Source: Candidatus Mediterraneibacter avicola (lineage in GTDB: Bacteria; Bacillota; Clostridia; Lachnospirales; Lachnospiraceae). Taken from it: DNA of 57,612 bases. The notes below the pieces were generated by a model. The model did not search any database. It worked only from the letters and a program-made list of their open reading frames with translations, and was not told the DNA's origin. Where the stretch lies: NCBI GenBank assembly GCA_019115385.1, contig DXDR01000031.1, positions 1 through 57,612 of the forward strand, in the 5' to 3' direction. Position numbers and translations under genes: made by a program. Below, in pieces: positions 33,860-41,990 of the stretch (position 1 is the first letter of the stretch; each line of letters begins with the position of its first letter).

Positions 33860-33911
33860 ATGCCAAGTTTTCTTTGCATTAAATATAGCATATGCCAAGT
33901 ATACTTGTCAA
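33860..33911 (-). promoter_or_regulatory. Minus-strand promoter with two ACTTGGCAT operators
   Basis: On the minus strand, TTGACA (plus positions 33906-33911) and TATATT (33882-33887) are spaced 18 bases. The sequence ACTTGGCAT occurs at 33892-33900, between the two hexamers, and at 33860-33868, downstream of the -10. The copies are 32 bases apart in direct orientation, about three helical turns. They are likely sites for the XRE protein of this operon. Confidence 0.6.
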
Positions 33912-33956
33912 TGGGGCATTGGTATTTTTTAGATGAACATTTAACTTCCATTTAAC

Positions 33957-34012
33957 TTGAATATATCGAGTATCGATAATATAATGAAATCACAAATAGC
34001 GATACTCGATAT
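33957..34012 (+). promoter_or_regulatory. Promoter with palindromic operator upstream of DUF2812/padR
   Basis: TTGAAT (33957-33962) and TATAAT (33980-33985) are 17 bases apart. A 13-base inverted repeat, ATATCGAGTATCG (33963-33975) with CGATACTCGATAT (34000-34012), places one arm between the hexamers and one just past the start site. PadR encoded downstream (35360-35686) is the likely ligand. Confidence 0.65.
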
Positions 34013-34024
34013 TCAAATACCTTA

Positions 34025-34106
34025 ATGCAAGCATCGAGGTATTTGACCCTCGCGGCAGTCGCCAAATGGACATGCTTGCATGTCCGCTTGGCTCGTTGCT
34101 CGCGGG
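34025..34106 (+). repeat. Long imperfect hairpin in the DUF2812 leader
   Basis: GGACATGC (34068-34075) pairs with GCATGTCC (34078-34085) around TT. The stem continues outward as an imperfect palindrome from about 34048 to 34106. ATGCAAGCAT (34025-34034) is the reverse complement of ATGCTTGCAT (34072-34081). It looks like a dispersed palindromic repeat, but only this copy was seen in the window. Confidence 0.45.
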
Positions 34107-34132
34107 AATAAAGTTCCAGAAGGAGGACTCAC

Positions 34133-35323
34133 ATGCGTAATAAGGAAGGAAAGAAGGTTACTTACAGATTTGTGAACTTTTGCTATACAGAACGCGGCGC
34201 ATTTGCGGAGTATCTTCACAAAATGTCACTGAAAGGCTGGCATTTTGCCGGCTGGAAATGGGGAATGGTTTTTGAACAGGGAGAGCCGGAAGATATCGTT
34301 TATGATGTGGAAATATTTTCGGAGGCCGGAGAAAAAGATCTCCGACCGGAGGAAGAAACCGAAGAATATGCAGAATACTGCCGGGCAGCCGGGTGGGAAT
34401 TTGTTGACGCTAACAGAAAATTCTGTGTTTTCCGGAAAGTATCAGAGTATGCAGTTCCCATTGTGACTGAGACAGAGCGGGTGGAAGAGATATGGAAGGC
34501 AGAAGGGAAGAGGATGCTGATCCCGGCAATTATATTTGGAATATTTGCCGTGGATTATCTGGTTACTGCAGTAAAAACAGGAATTGAGAACTGGCTTTTT
34601 TCTGATCTGCATCTGTTTATTCTGTTTCTGCTTCCTGCTTATTTCCTGGGATATGTCCTGCAGTATATTTTCGCGCTGAAGTGGTATCTGACCGGAAAAA
34701 AGAGGATCTCTTCAGGAAAACCGGTGAAATACGGCCTGAGGATCGGATACCGGATCTGGAATGCATTTGTGAATATAGCGCTGGCTGTTTTAATTGTCTG
34801 GGTTTATTATCTCGGTCTGCACAAAATAGCGGTTATCGCACTGATCGCAGTTCTGTTTTTCGGCGGACTGCAGGCTGCTGAGAACTATTTCCGGCCGAGA
34901 AGAAAAAACGGAAGAAAGATCAGGAGAATCGGCTGGGGCAGTTACATTGTGCTCAGTCTGTTCCTTCTCATCCTTTTGCCGGAGAATACTTCTTATAACG
35001 AACCGGATCAGAGCATACTGGGCAGCATGGAGGAAGGCAGCTTTGTGCTGGCGGAAGAAACAGGGGATAAAGATGTGCAGTTTTCCTACTATTTGTACCA
35101 GACAGATCACCCATGGGTTGCGGATGTGGTGTGGTCCTCCCAGAAACGAGAAGATGCGGATATGGGCTGGTCGTCGGAAGGAAATCTTCGCATTTACCGG
35201 GCGGTTGGACAGCGAACCATCCGCTGTAAAGACGCGGTTCTGGTGCTGCAGTACAAATCCGATGAGCTGACCGATGAGCAGCTTCATGCAGCTTTAAGCA
35301 GACTGGGGCTGCAGGAAACCTGA
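34133..35323 (+). CDS. DUF2812 membrane protein
   Basis: The 396-residue protein begins with the DUF2812 domain (about 10-105; YRFVNFCYTERGAFAEYLHKMSLKGWHFAGWKWGMVFEQ). About four or five membrane helices follow (roughly 125-280) and then an external C-terminal domain. Its job is unknown; such proteins are often paired with a PadR regulator, as here (35360-35686). AGGAGG precedes the ATG, and a palindromic operator overlaps the promoter. Confidence 0.82.
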   Translation: MRNKEGKKVTYRFVNFCYTERGAFAEYLHKMSLKGWHFAGWKWGMVFEQGEPEDIVYDVEIFSEAGEKDLRPEEETEEYAEYCRAAGWEFVDANRKFCVFRKVSEYAVPIVTETERVEEIWKAEGKRMLIPAIIFGIFAVDYLVTAVKTGIENWLFSDLHLFILFLLPAYFLGYVLQYIFALKWYLTGKKRISSGKPVKYGLRIGYRIWNAFVNIALAVLIVWVYYLGLHKIAVIALIAVLFFGGLQAAENYFRPRRKNGRKIRRIGWGSYIVLSLFLLILLPENTSYNEPDQSILGSMEEGSFVLAEETGDKDVQFSYYLYQTDHPWVADVVWSSQKREDADMGWSSEGNLRIYRAVGQRTIRCKDAVLVLQYKSDELTDEQLHAALSRLGLQET

Positions 35324-35359
35324 ATAAGATCAAAATACGAAAAAGAAAGGAACGGACAG

Positions 35360-35686
35360 ATGGCAAGAGAACAGTTTCAGACATTGACGGAGCCAATGTA
35401 TTATATCCTTCTCGCACTGATGGAGGAATGCTGCGGCGTAGACATTATGGAAAAGGTCGCTGAGATTTCCGGGGGTCGTGTGACGGTGGGCCCGGGAACG
35501 CTTTATGCCATGCTGTCAAAGTTTGAAGCTACAGGAATTATACGGAGGACCGCCCAGGAAGGGCGGAAAAAGTCCTACATCATTACAAGCCACGGAAAGA
35601 AAATGTTAAGTGAGGAATATGACCGGCTGAAGCGGATGATACAGGATGGGGATGCGGTCTTTAGGTTGGGGAAAAGCGGGAGCTGA
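35360..35686 (+). CDS. PadR-family transcriptional regulator
   Basis: The 108-residue protein is a compact PadR winged helix: PMYYILLALMEECCGVDIMEKVAEISGGRVTVGPGTLYAMLSKFEATGIIRRTAQEGRKKSYIITSHGKKMLSEEYDRLKRM, with the family's GPGTLY turn and a short dimerisation helix. It is encoded 36 bases after the DUF2812 gene and probably represses the shared promoter at 33957-34012. AAAGGAA precedes the ATG. Confidence 0.9.
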   Translation: MAREQFQTLTEPMYYILLALMEECCGVDIMEKVAEISGGRVTVGPGTLYAMLSKFEATGIIRRTAQEGRKKSYIITSHGKKMLSEEYDRLKRMIQDGDAVFRLGKSGS

Positions 35687-35726
35687 ATCGGACCAGCCCG
35701 TTTTATTCATATTTAATAGGTTGTAA

Positions 35727-35769
35727 CAGTATATAACAGTTGACAACAGTTATATACTGTTATATACTG
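35727..35769 (+). promoter_or_regulatory. Promoter with repeated operator half-sites for the GntR/ABC operon
   Basis: A near-ideal promoter, TTGACA (35740-35745) and TATACT (35763-35768) with 17-base spacing, is embedded in a repeated half-site. CAGTATATAAC lies at 35727-35737, and its reverse complement GTTATATACTG at 35749-35759 and again at 35759-35769. Tandem and inverted copies covering the spacer and -10 strongly suggest autorepression by the GntR protein downstream. Confidence 0.75.
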
Positions 35770-35790
35770 CTTATCAAGAGGAGGACATTT

Positions 35791-36162
35791 ATGAAGATTA
35801 TAATCAACAGTTCATCAATGGTACCGATTTATGAACAGATCATGGATCAGATCAAGGCTCAGATCACAGCCGGTGATCTGAGAGAAAATGACATACTCCC
35901 CTCTGTCCGGACTCTTGCAAAAGAACTGAAGATCAGTGCACTGACTGTTAAAAAGGCATATGATAATCTGGAACAGGACGGCTTTACCGTTACTGTCCAC
36001 GGGAAAGGTACATATGTTGCCGCTGCAAATATGGAACGGATGCTGGAGGAGCAGCGCCGGGAAGTGGAAGAAGGCCTTGAAAAAGCAGTGGAAAAGGGCA
36101 GAAGATGCGGGATGAATGACGAAGAGATCAGGGAGCTATTTGAATTGATCATGGAGGACTAG
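35791..36162 (+). CDS. GntR-family regulator, YtrA subfamily
   Basis: The 123-residue protein has the GntR DNA-binding domain (SSMVPIYEQIMDQIKAQITAGDLRENDILPSVRTLAKELKISALTVKKAYDNLEQDGFTVTVHGKGTYVA). A short helical tail follows without a ligand-binding domain. ATG 35791 with GAGGAGG upstream is chosen; the reading frame open from 35740 starts in the -35 hexamer. It is the first gene of an operon with an ABC ATPase and permease, as in ytrA systems. Confidence 0.9.
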   Translation: MKIIINSSSMVPIYEQIMDQIKAQITAGDLRENDILPSVRTLAKELKISALTVKKAYDNLEQDGFTVTVHGKGTYVAAANMERMLEEQRREVEEGLEKAVEKGRRCGMNDEEIRELFELIMED

Positions 36163-36165
36163 AAA

Positions 36166-37017
36166 ATGTTGGAAATAAAGGGACTTGTAAAGGATTACGG
36201 AGATTTCAGGCTGAACTGTTCCATGAAAGTAGGAAAAGGGTGCATCACCGGGCTGGTGGGGCAGAACGGCGCGGGTAAAAGCACGACCTTTAAGGCTGCT
36301 CTCGGCTTGATTTCCTGTGACAGCGGAGAGGTTTCCATTCTGGGAAAACCCTCTTCTGAACTGACGGCCCGGGACCGTCAGAAAATGGGGGTTGCCCTGA
36401 ACAATTCCGGGTTCAGCGGTTATCTGCGTGTGAAAGACATTGTTCCGGTGCTACGGGCAATGTACCCGGAGTTTGATGAGGGAAAATTCAAAAATATCTG
36501 CAGAAAATTCAGTGTTCCAGAGAACAAGATGATCAAAGATTTCTCTACCGGAATGAAGGCAAAATTAAAGGTAATCGTGGCTGTGACCCACAATGCAGAG
36601 TTCCTTCTGCTGGATGAGCCTACGTCAGGGCTTGATGTGGTAACCCGCAGAGATGTGATGGATCTTCTCCGTGAATACATGGAAGAGAATGAAGACAGGA
36701 GCATACTGATCAGCTCCCATATTTCCACAGATCTGGAGGGGTTGTGTGATGATATTTATATGATCCACAACGGACAGATTGTTCTGCACGAGGATACCGA
36801 CGTCCTGCTGAATAATTACGCCCTGATCAAGGCGGACCGGGAGCAGTTTGCGCGGCTGGATAAGGAGCATATCCTGAAAGTGAGGCGGGAGCACTATGGG
36901 TATGACTGCCTGACCAACCAGAAACAGTATTACAGGGAAAATTATCCGGATGTGGTTGTGGAACGGGGAAATCTTGATGAAGTGATTGCAATGATGATCG
37001 GAGGCGAGGATTTATGA
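36166..37017 (+). CDS. ABC transporter ATP-binding protein
   Basis: The 283-residue ATPase has Walker A GQNGAGKSTT, a signature-like FSTGMKAKLKV (in place of LSGGQ, as in YtrB-like proteins), Walker B FLLLDEPTSGLD and a C-terminal extension. It starts three bases after gntR and overlaps the permease gene by four bases. It probably exports or detoxifies a membrane-active compound, which is inference from the subfamily. Confidence 0.9.
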   Translation: MLEIKGLVKDYGDFRLNCSMKVGKGCITGLVGQNGAGKSTTFKAALGLISCDSGEVSILGKPSSELTARDRQKMGVALNNSGFSGYLRVKDIVPVLRAMYPEFDEGKFKNICRKFSVPENKMIKDFSTGMKAKLKVIVAVTHNAEFLLLDEPTSGLDVVTRRDVMDLLREYMEENEDRSILISSHISTDLEGLCDDIYMIHNGQIVLHEDTDVLLNNYALIKADREQFARLDKEHILKVRREHYGYDCLTNQKQYYRENYPDVVVERGNLDEVIAMMIGGEDL

Positions 37018-37676
37018 AAGGACTGCTGATGAAAGATTTTCAACTGATGAAAAACCAGGGGAAGATAGGGATTGCCATACTTGTGGTGATCGCTGCATTT
37101 GGAATTTTTGCAGATGGGAATTCTTCTTTCCTGACAGCATATTTTACAATTTTTCTGGCGCTTTTTGCTACCAGCACGATCAGTTATGATGAGTACGACA
37201 GTGGATATCTTTTTCTCTTTACCCTTCCGGTAAGCAGAAAAGGCTATGTGACGGAAAAATATGTGTTCGGATTTCTCAGTATCCTGCTTGCCTGGTGCTT
37301 CGGCATGGCAGTGGGGACAGCTGATTTTCTGCGGACAACTCCTCACGACAGCCTGACAGATTGGTTTATAGGCGGAACGCTCTATATAGCAGTTGCGGTT
37401 ATCTTTCTCAGTTTTACGATTCCGGTGAGGCTGAAGTTTGAGGCAGAGATGGCCAGGTATGCCAACCTGATCGCGATTATAGCAATGCTGGTGATCTATA
37501 CCCTCATTATGGGCGGCATAGAATATCTGCCGGAATCCTGGACGGCAAATGTGGCGGCATTTTTCAACGGACTGGGCGATATGGGAATCTGGATGTGCGC
37601 TATGACAGCGGCCCTTGTTATTCTGATTATTTCTTATCTGTGCAGCAGGAGGATCATCCTGCATAAGGAGTTCTGA
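37014..37676 (+). CDS. ABC-2 type permease
   Basis: The 220-residue protein has six hydrophobic helices and the ABC2_membrane_5-like SYDEYDSGYLFLFTLPVSRKGYVTEKYVFG segment. It is the membrane partner of the ATPase encoded immediately upstream. It is convergent with the minus-strand permease gene that ends at 37718. The 41 bases between them show no clear terminator. Confidence 0.87.
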   Translation: MKGLLMKDFQLMKNQGKIGIAILVVIAAFGIFADGNSSFLTAYFTIFLALFATSTISYDEYDSGYLFLFTLPVSRKGYVTEKYVFGFLSILLAWCFGMAVGTADFLRTTPHDSLTDWFIGGTLYIAVAVIFLSFTIPVRLKFEAEMARYANLIAIIAMLVIYTLIMGGIEYLPESWTANVAAFFNGLGDMGIWMCAMTAALVILIISYLCSRRIILHKEF

Positions 37677-37717
37677 TACATAAGATGAAGTCGGATATAA
37701 AGACGGGCGGGCTGTCC

Positions 37718-38503
37718 TCACAGGATATCTTTCCGGGTATATACAGTAAATGCCGCTGCGATTCCGGCAGCTCCCATGCAGCATCCGATCGTGGCAGAAA
37801 CAGGATCTATGGTGCACTCTGTTATGATATCTGCCGCCTCTGCATATCCAAAAGGAGTGATATATTTCAGCCACTTGGCCTGATCTGTCAGATTGGCAAT
37901 GATATTCAGAAAATACAGGACTGCCGCCAGGCCCAGACCAATCCCGATCCCGTTTCTTCTCAGGCACGCCGAGATGCCGAAGCAGACGGCGGCGACTTCA
38001 ATCTGAAGAAGAAGATAAGCCCCATGAAGAAGAAAGAACTCTTTGATCTGAAGTTCCTCGCCGATAATGCCGGTCATTGCAAGAGCAGTCAGAATCACGG
38101 CGGCGTTGAGGATCACGACCTGCAGGAGAATGCGCAATAGTTTTTCCAGGACGATTCTGCCGCGGCTGACGGGATGCATCAGCAGAAATTCTGCCGTCCG
38201 GTTCCTTTCTTCATCGGCCAGAGCAGTGACGCCCAGATAGGCGGCGAAGAAGGCTCCCCCTATACCCAGAATATTGCCGCATTCCAGTCCGTAAAATCCC
38301 ATCAGCTCTCCGAAATTCAGACGGTCCATGCCGAAAGCCTGGGTAAAATTTCCCATAGAGGAAAAAGCGGCATTCAGTTCGTTCACCTGTTTTTTCATAT
38401 CCGGAAAGATCGCCAGGCAGACGATCAGCAGAAGCGCAATGGCTGCTGTCCAAACAGCCAGCGCGATCCGGCTCTTTTTCATTTCAAATTTCAGCAAGGT
38501 CAT
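37718..38503 (-). CDS. ABC-2 type permease
   Basis: The 261-residue membrane protein starts with an N-terminal helix (IALAVWTAAIALLLIVCLAIF). The usual ABC-2 segment GVTALADEERNRTAEFLLMHPVSRGRIVLEKLLRILLQVVIL precedes four more helices. It overlaps the ATPase gene by four bases (ATGA), so translation is coupled. The substrate is unknown. Confidence 0.88.
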   Translation of the reverse strand: MTLLKFEMKKSRIALAVWTAAIALLLIVCLAIFPDMKKQVNELNAAFSSMGNFTQAFGMDRLNFGELMGFYGLECGNILGIGGAFFAAYLGVTALADEERNRTAEFLLMHPVSRGRIVLEKLLRILLQVVILNAAVILTALAMTGIIGEELQIKEFFLLHGAYLLLQIEVAAVCFGISACLRRNGIGIGLGLAAVLYFLNIIANLTDQAKWLKYITPFGYAEAADIITECTIDPVSATIGCCMGAAGIAAAFTVYTRKDIL

Positions 38504-39459
38504 GTCAGATCCTCTCCTTTCGCTTCTGTATCCGGGGAATCAGATCCGGTTTCGTAGTAGTGCATAAAGATTTCGTTCAGATCCGGTTCCGTGATCATGA
38601 TATCGGTAAAAGGCAGCGGAGAGAGCAGGGCGAGCATATCCTTTACATTGCCCTGACAGAGAAATGATGCAGATTCTCCGCCTGCCTGATAATCTCTGAC
38701 AGATATGTGGGAAAATTCAGGCTGGTTCTTTTTCATGTGTTTTAATATGCGTTCCAGTGTATTTATATCTGTCCCTGCCAGAGATATCCGTTTCGCATTT
38801 GTCTTTGCCAGTGTTGAAATATCTCCGCATGCCGCGATCCGGCCTTCCCGGATGACGGCTGCACGGCTGCAGTACCTCTGCACCTCGGAAAGGATGTGGG
38901 AGGAAAAAAAGATGGTAGCTCCCTGTGAGCGCCGTTCGGAGAGTATTTCAAAAAATTCTTTCTGAATAAGCGGATCGAGCCCGCTTGTGGGCTCATCAAA
39001 TATATACAGATCTGGTCTGTGCTGAAGGGCACATACAATGGCAAGCTTTTTCCGGTTCCCGAGAGAAAGCGCCTCTGTTTTCTGATGGGGATTGAGCTGA
39101 AACCTTTCGCAGAGGGTTCGGGCATCTTTTGAGCAGTCTTTGTGCCTTAAGTCTGCGCAGAGACGCAGTATCTCTGATACAGTTGTACCTGCATAAAACA
39201 TAGCATCCGATGGAATATATCCAATATTTTCAAGGATTTCTTTTGATTTATAAACAACATTCTTTCCAAAAACCGACACGGTTCCCGATGAGGGACGGAT
39301 CAGTCCGAGCAGGATACGGATAGTTGTACTTTTTCCGGCTCCGTTTGGCCCGATGAATCCGAAGAATTCGCCCGGGCCGACGGAAAGATGAAGATCTATG
39401 ATCCCCCTTGCTTTTCCATAATATTTTGTGAGATGGGATGCCTCAATGACAGACTGCAT
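38500..39459 (-). CDS. ABC transporter ATP-binding protein
   Basis: The 319-residue ATPase has Walker A GPNGAGKSTT, Walker B LYIFDEPTSGLD and the switch His in SSHILSEVQRYC. The signature loop region reads LSLGNRKKL in place of LSGGQ. A C-terminal domain of about 100 residues follows. AAAGGAG lies before the ATG at 39459. A GTTTATAAAC palindrome (39486-39495) in the upstream region may be an operator. It works with the permease encoded next to it. Confidence 0.9.
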   Translation of the reverse strand: MQSVIEASHLTKYYGKARGIIDLHLSVGPGEFFGFIGPNGAGKSTTIRILLGLIRPSSGTVSVFGKNVVYKSKEILENIGYIPSDAMFYAGTTVSEILRLCADLRHKDCSKDARTLCERFQLNPHQKTEALSLGNRKKLAIVCALQHRPDLYIFDEPTSGLDPLIQKEFFEILSERRSQGATIFFSSHILSEVQRYCSRAAVIREGRIAACGDISTLAKTNAKRISLAGTDINTLERILKHMKKNQPEFSHISVRDYQAGGESASFLCQGNVKDMLALLSPLPFTDIMITEPDLNEIFMHYYETGSDSPDTEAKGEDLT

Positions 39460-39779
39460 GCGAGAGAACTCCTTTCAATCATATAGTTTATAAACACACA
39501 GATTCCTGTATGTTTCCAGTTTATATCGGCGTCCGGTATCTGGCAATCTTTTTTCGGCAGATGATAAAAAATCTTGAAAAAGTGACATGTTTCTGAAAAA
39601 AGTGTTATTGCTCCAGAAATGAACAGTAAATATACTGGATTAAATGATGGATTCTGTGTGAAAGGAGGAGGCGGAAAAACAGAAGAGCAGGACTCTAGGG
39701 AGACTGACTCTCAATAAGCAGGGCAATATGCAATACATATTGCAGAATATACAAAATAAGAGTGGAAAAGGAGAGAAAA
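39460..39779. other. Intergenic region between divergent genes
   Basis: The 320 bases hold the minus-strand ribosome site and palindrome near 39486-39495, and a plus-strand 26-base motif at 39571-39596 that is shared with 41890-41915. A hairpin GCAATATG/CATATTGC lies at 39723-39743. AAGGAG precedes the ruined gene at 39780. No gene was seen. Confidence 0.6.
39571..39596 (+). promoter_or_regulatory. Shared 26-base upstream motif, copy 1
   Basis: The segment beginning ATCTTGAAAAAGTGA and ending TTTCTGA is identical at 22 of 26 positions to 41890-41915, upstream of the sugar binding protein gene. It lies about 180 bases before the ruined GH13 gene. Confidence 0.55.
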
Positions 39780-40478
39780 ATGAGAAAACGGAGTGCAAGA
39801 ATCAGCGCCTGCTGCCTTGCCTTTGCGCTGGCAGCAGGCGCTCTGCCTGATGTGCCGGTGCGGAGTGTAAAGGCGGAAGGCGCAAAACGGGCAGACGACC
39901 TGCTGGAGATCAGAGGCGACGGCGGGGAAAGCGCAGCCATGAAGCTTTACGCCAACGGCGTATATGAGGCAAGTCAACCATGTGGCGGATGACTCGGTAT
40001 ATTTTGACCGCTACTACAAGTTTGTAGGGCAGGACGGAAAAGTGGGCGCTTATCCGTACTGGGCGTATGTATTTGATTATATGGCGGAACATGAAGAGGC
40101 GTCTCAGGACGAGGCCGAGACCGAGGCAAGGAAATATTTTGAGGGAAAAGGTGTTACTGATTTTACATACACCCAATGGTTTGACTTTACCGGCGGTTAT
40201 CTGACAGATGATGCGGGAGAGATCGTACAGGATACCATCGGCGACCGTGCGGGGCAGAACGTATACGCTTACGACTGCTGGTGGGCTACGACTCCATGCC
40301 GGTTATCATTTCCACGGACGGATCGGAGTATCAGACTCCGGGATGGGCGGATGAGATCATCGACGGAGAGGAAAGCGTGGCGAAGTACTGGCTTACGCAG
40401 GGTTCTGACGGCTGGAGACTCGACGTTGCCAACGAGGTATCCGATGAGACCTGGCAGAAGTTCCGGGACCTCCTCTGA
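39780..40478 (+). pseudogene. GH13 alpha-amylase/pullulanase-like enzyme, broken
   Basis: Pieces of one secreted GH13 enzyme lie in order but in different frames. A signal peptide comes first (39780-39899; MRKRSARISACCLAFALAAG). After a frame change near 39965 a segment follows (VNHVADDSVYFDRYYKF to FTYTQWFDFTGG). After loss of one G at a GGG run (40283-40285) the catalytic-core fragment continues: [13 protein letters not shown], then [18 protein letters not shown], which holds the nucleophile Asp of GH13. Much of the normal 500-residue core is absent, so internal deletions are large. AAGGAG before 39780 is intact. Confidence 0.75.
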
Positions 40479-40884
40479 GACAGGGGAAGCGACCGCAACA
40501 GTAAATGGTGATGTTGTTACCATGACAAATGATGAACTGAATGTAGACAGCGCAACGGCAAAAGTCCCGCTGAATGTTGTTAACAGCAAGGGATTTGACC
40601 TTCCGCAGACAGGCGCTGCAGGAACAGCCATTTTTGCCATCGCCGGTATCGTGATCGTGGCAGTGGCAGGGATCGGAATACTTTCCTACCCTTTCGTCAG
40701 CAATATGCTCCACGACAGGAAGCAGGACGAGATCATAACGGAATATGACGAACAAATGGCACATCTCGGAGATGAAGAAAAGGAACAGATGCTTGAGGCG
40801 GCTCGCGAGTACAACGAGGACCTGATCGGCAATGTGGTCTTAAGCGACCCCCTTCGATCCGGCGGCTCTGGAGCGGATCAATGA
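40463..40884 (+). pseudogene. Pilin C-terminus fused to class C sortase N-terminus
   Basis: The frame 39964-40884 ends with a chimera. Residues from GEATATVNGDVVTM to VPLNVVNSKGFDLPQTGAAGTAIFAIAGIVIVAVAG are the last domain, LPQTG signal and membrane helix of a SpaA-like pilin. They run straight into ILSYPFVSNMLHDRKQDEIITEYDEQ, the post-helix start of a class C sortase. A deletion has joined the two genes within their membrane helices. One extra C in CCCCC (40848-40852) then breaks the frame and stops it at 40884. Confidence 0.72.
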
Positions 40885-41001
40885 GAATTATGATGACCTT
40901 CTGAACTATGAGGGGAACGGCATCATGGGGTATGTAGAGATCCCCAGAATTGATGTATATGAGGCGGTCTATCACGGCACCTCAGATGAAGTGCTGTCCC
41001 G
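40853..41001 (+). pseudogene. Class C sortase 1, remaining middle fragment
   Basis: In the frame restored after the extra C at 40848-40852, the sequence reads FDPAALERINENYDDLLNY then GIMGYVEIPRIDVYEAVYHGTSDEVL, a class C sortase segment before the catalytic histidine. The catalytic half is missing. The sequence jumps near 41000 into the second sortase. Confidence 0.7.
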
Positions 41002-41883
41002 GATCTGTATCATCTGGCAAATAAACTGGAAAACCGCAAGGTGTACAGGGAATTTGAAGAAAATGCCCGGAAGGCATCCGAAGAGAATGGCGGAACCGGT
41101 GTGTCAGCTGAAGACTCGTCTGATACAGATGGAGAAAAATTTACGCGGCTGTATGAACAGATGACCGCATACAATGAAAATATTTTTGCGAATCACCAGG
41201 CGGAGCTGTCCGATCCCTGGTCCTATGAGCAGAGCAGCTTTGACCTGACGGAGTACGGCATGGAGGACAATGTCGCGGCCGTCATAGAGATCCCCCGGAT
41301 GGATGTGGAACTGCCCGTATATCTGGGAGCCACCCGGGAAAATATGGAGCGGGGAGCGGTGCAGCTGGGACAGACTTCGCTGCCTATAGGAGGCGCGGAC
41401 ACAAACTGTGTGATCGCCGCCCACAGGGGGTACCGTGGGATTCCCATGTTCCGCGATATCGAAGCGCTCCGTCCCGGAGATGAAGTGATCGTCCACAATT
41501 TCTGGGAGACGCTGACCTATGAAGTGTCAGAAATTCAGGTCATCTATCCGTCGGATATAGACAAAGTGCTGATCCGTCCCGGCGAGGATATGGTCACGCT
41601 GCTGACCTGCCATCCGTATACGCAGCATACAAGGAGGTATGCCGTTTTCTGTACCCGGACAACAGGAAAAGAGGCGGTATCCGGCGCGGAGACCCCAAAT
41701 GACGAAAAGGCGGAAGTGTCGCTGGAGACGGCAGAAGAGGCGACGTCAGAGGACGGTGATATCCTGCGCAGGGAAAAACTTTTAAGAACTGCCGGATATG
41801 GGTTCCTGGCAGTGATCGGCGCGGCGATCGCCGGGAAGGCGATATGGAACCGGGCCGGCCGGAGGCGCCGGTTTCGGAAATAG
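41002..41883 (+). pseudogene. Class C sortase 2, lacking its N-terminal anchor
   Basis: From DLYHLANKLENRKVYREFEENAR to the end, about 290 residues of a pilus-type sortase are intact. The catalytic His is near 41422 (AAHRGYRGIPMF) and the Cys at 41608-41610 (TLLTCHPYTQHTRRYAVF), with the following Arg, then a C-terminal membrane helix and RRRRFRK tail. The N-terminal membrane helix and start codon are lost through fusion to sortase 1. A GTG at 41041 could start a soluble form, but no ribosome site supports it. Confidence 0.78.
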
Positions 41884-41889
41884 GAAAAT

Positions 41890-41915
41890 ATCTTGGAAAA
41901 GTGAAACATTTCTGA
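41890..41915 (+). promoter_or_regulatory. Shared 26-base upstream motif, copy 2
   Basis: The segment begins ATCTTGGAAAAGTGA and ends TTTCTGA, 75 bases before the binding-protein start at 41991. It is followed by TATTATATAC, a possible -10. It may be an operator for YesN, encoded at 45275, or for another regulator. Confidence 0.55.
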
Positions 41916-41990
41916 GATTTTTATTATATACAGTTTTGGTCAATTTCCTTACAATTTAATTATCACATGAAACGAAAAGGAGGAAATGTA

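Noticed and set aside
36942-37967. Minus-strand open frame opposite the ABC-2 permease
   Set aside because: It overlaps well-supported genes on both strands, and its composition is not protein-like.
39964-40884. A single 306-residue protein gene
   Set aside because: The frame is open, but its parts belong to a GH13 enzyme, an out-of-frame stretch, a pilin tail and a sortase start; no ribosome site precedes it. Treated as fused fragments.
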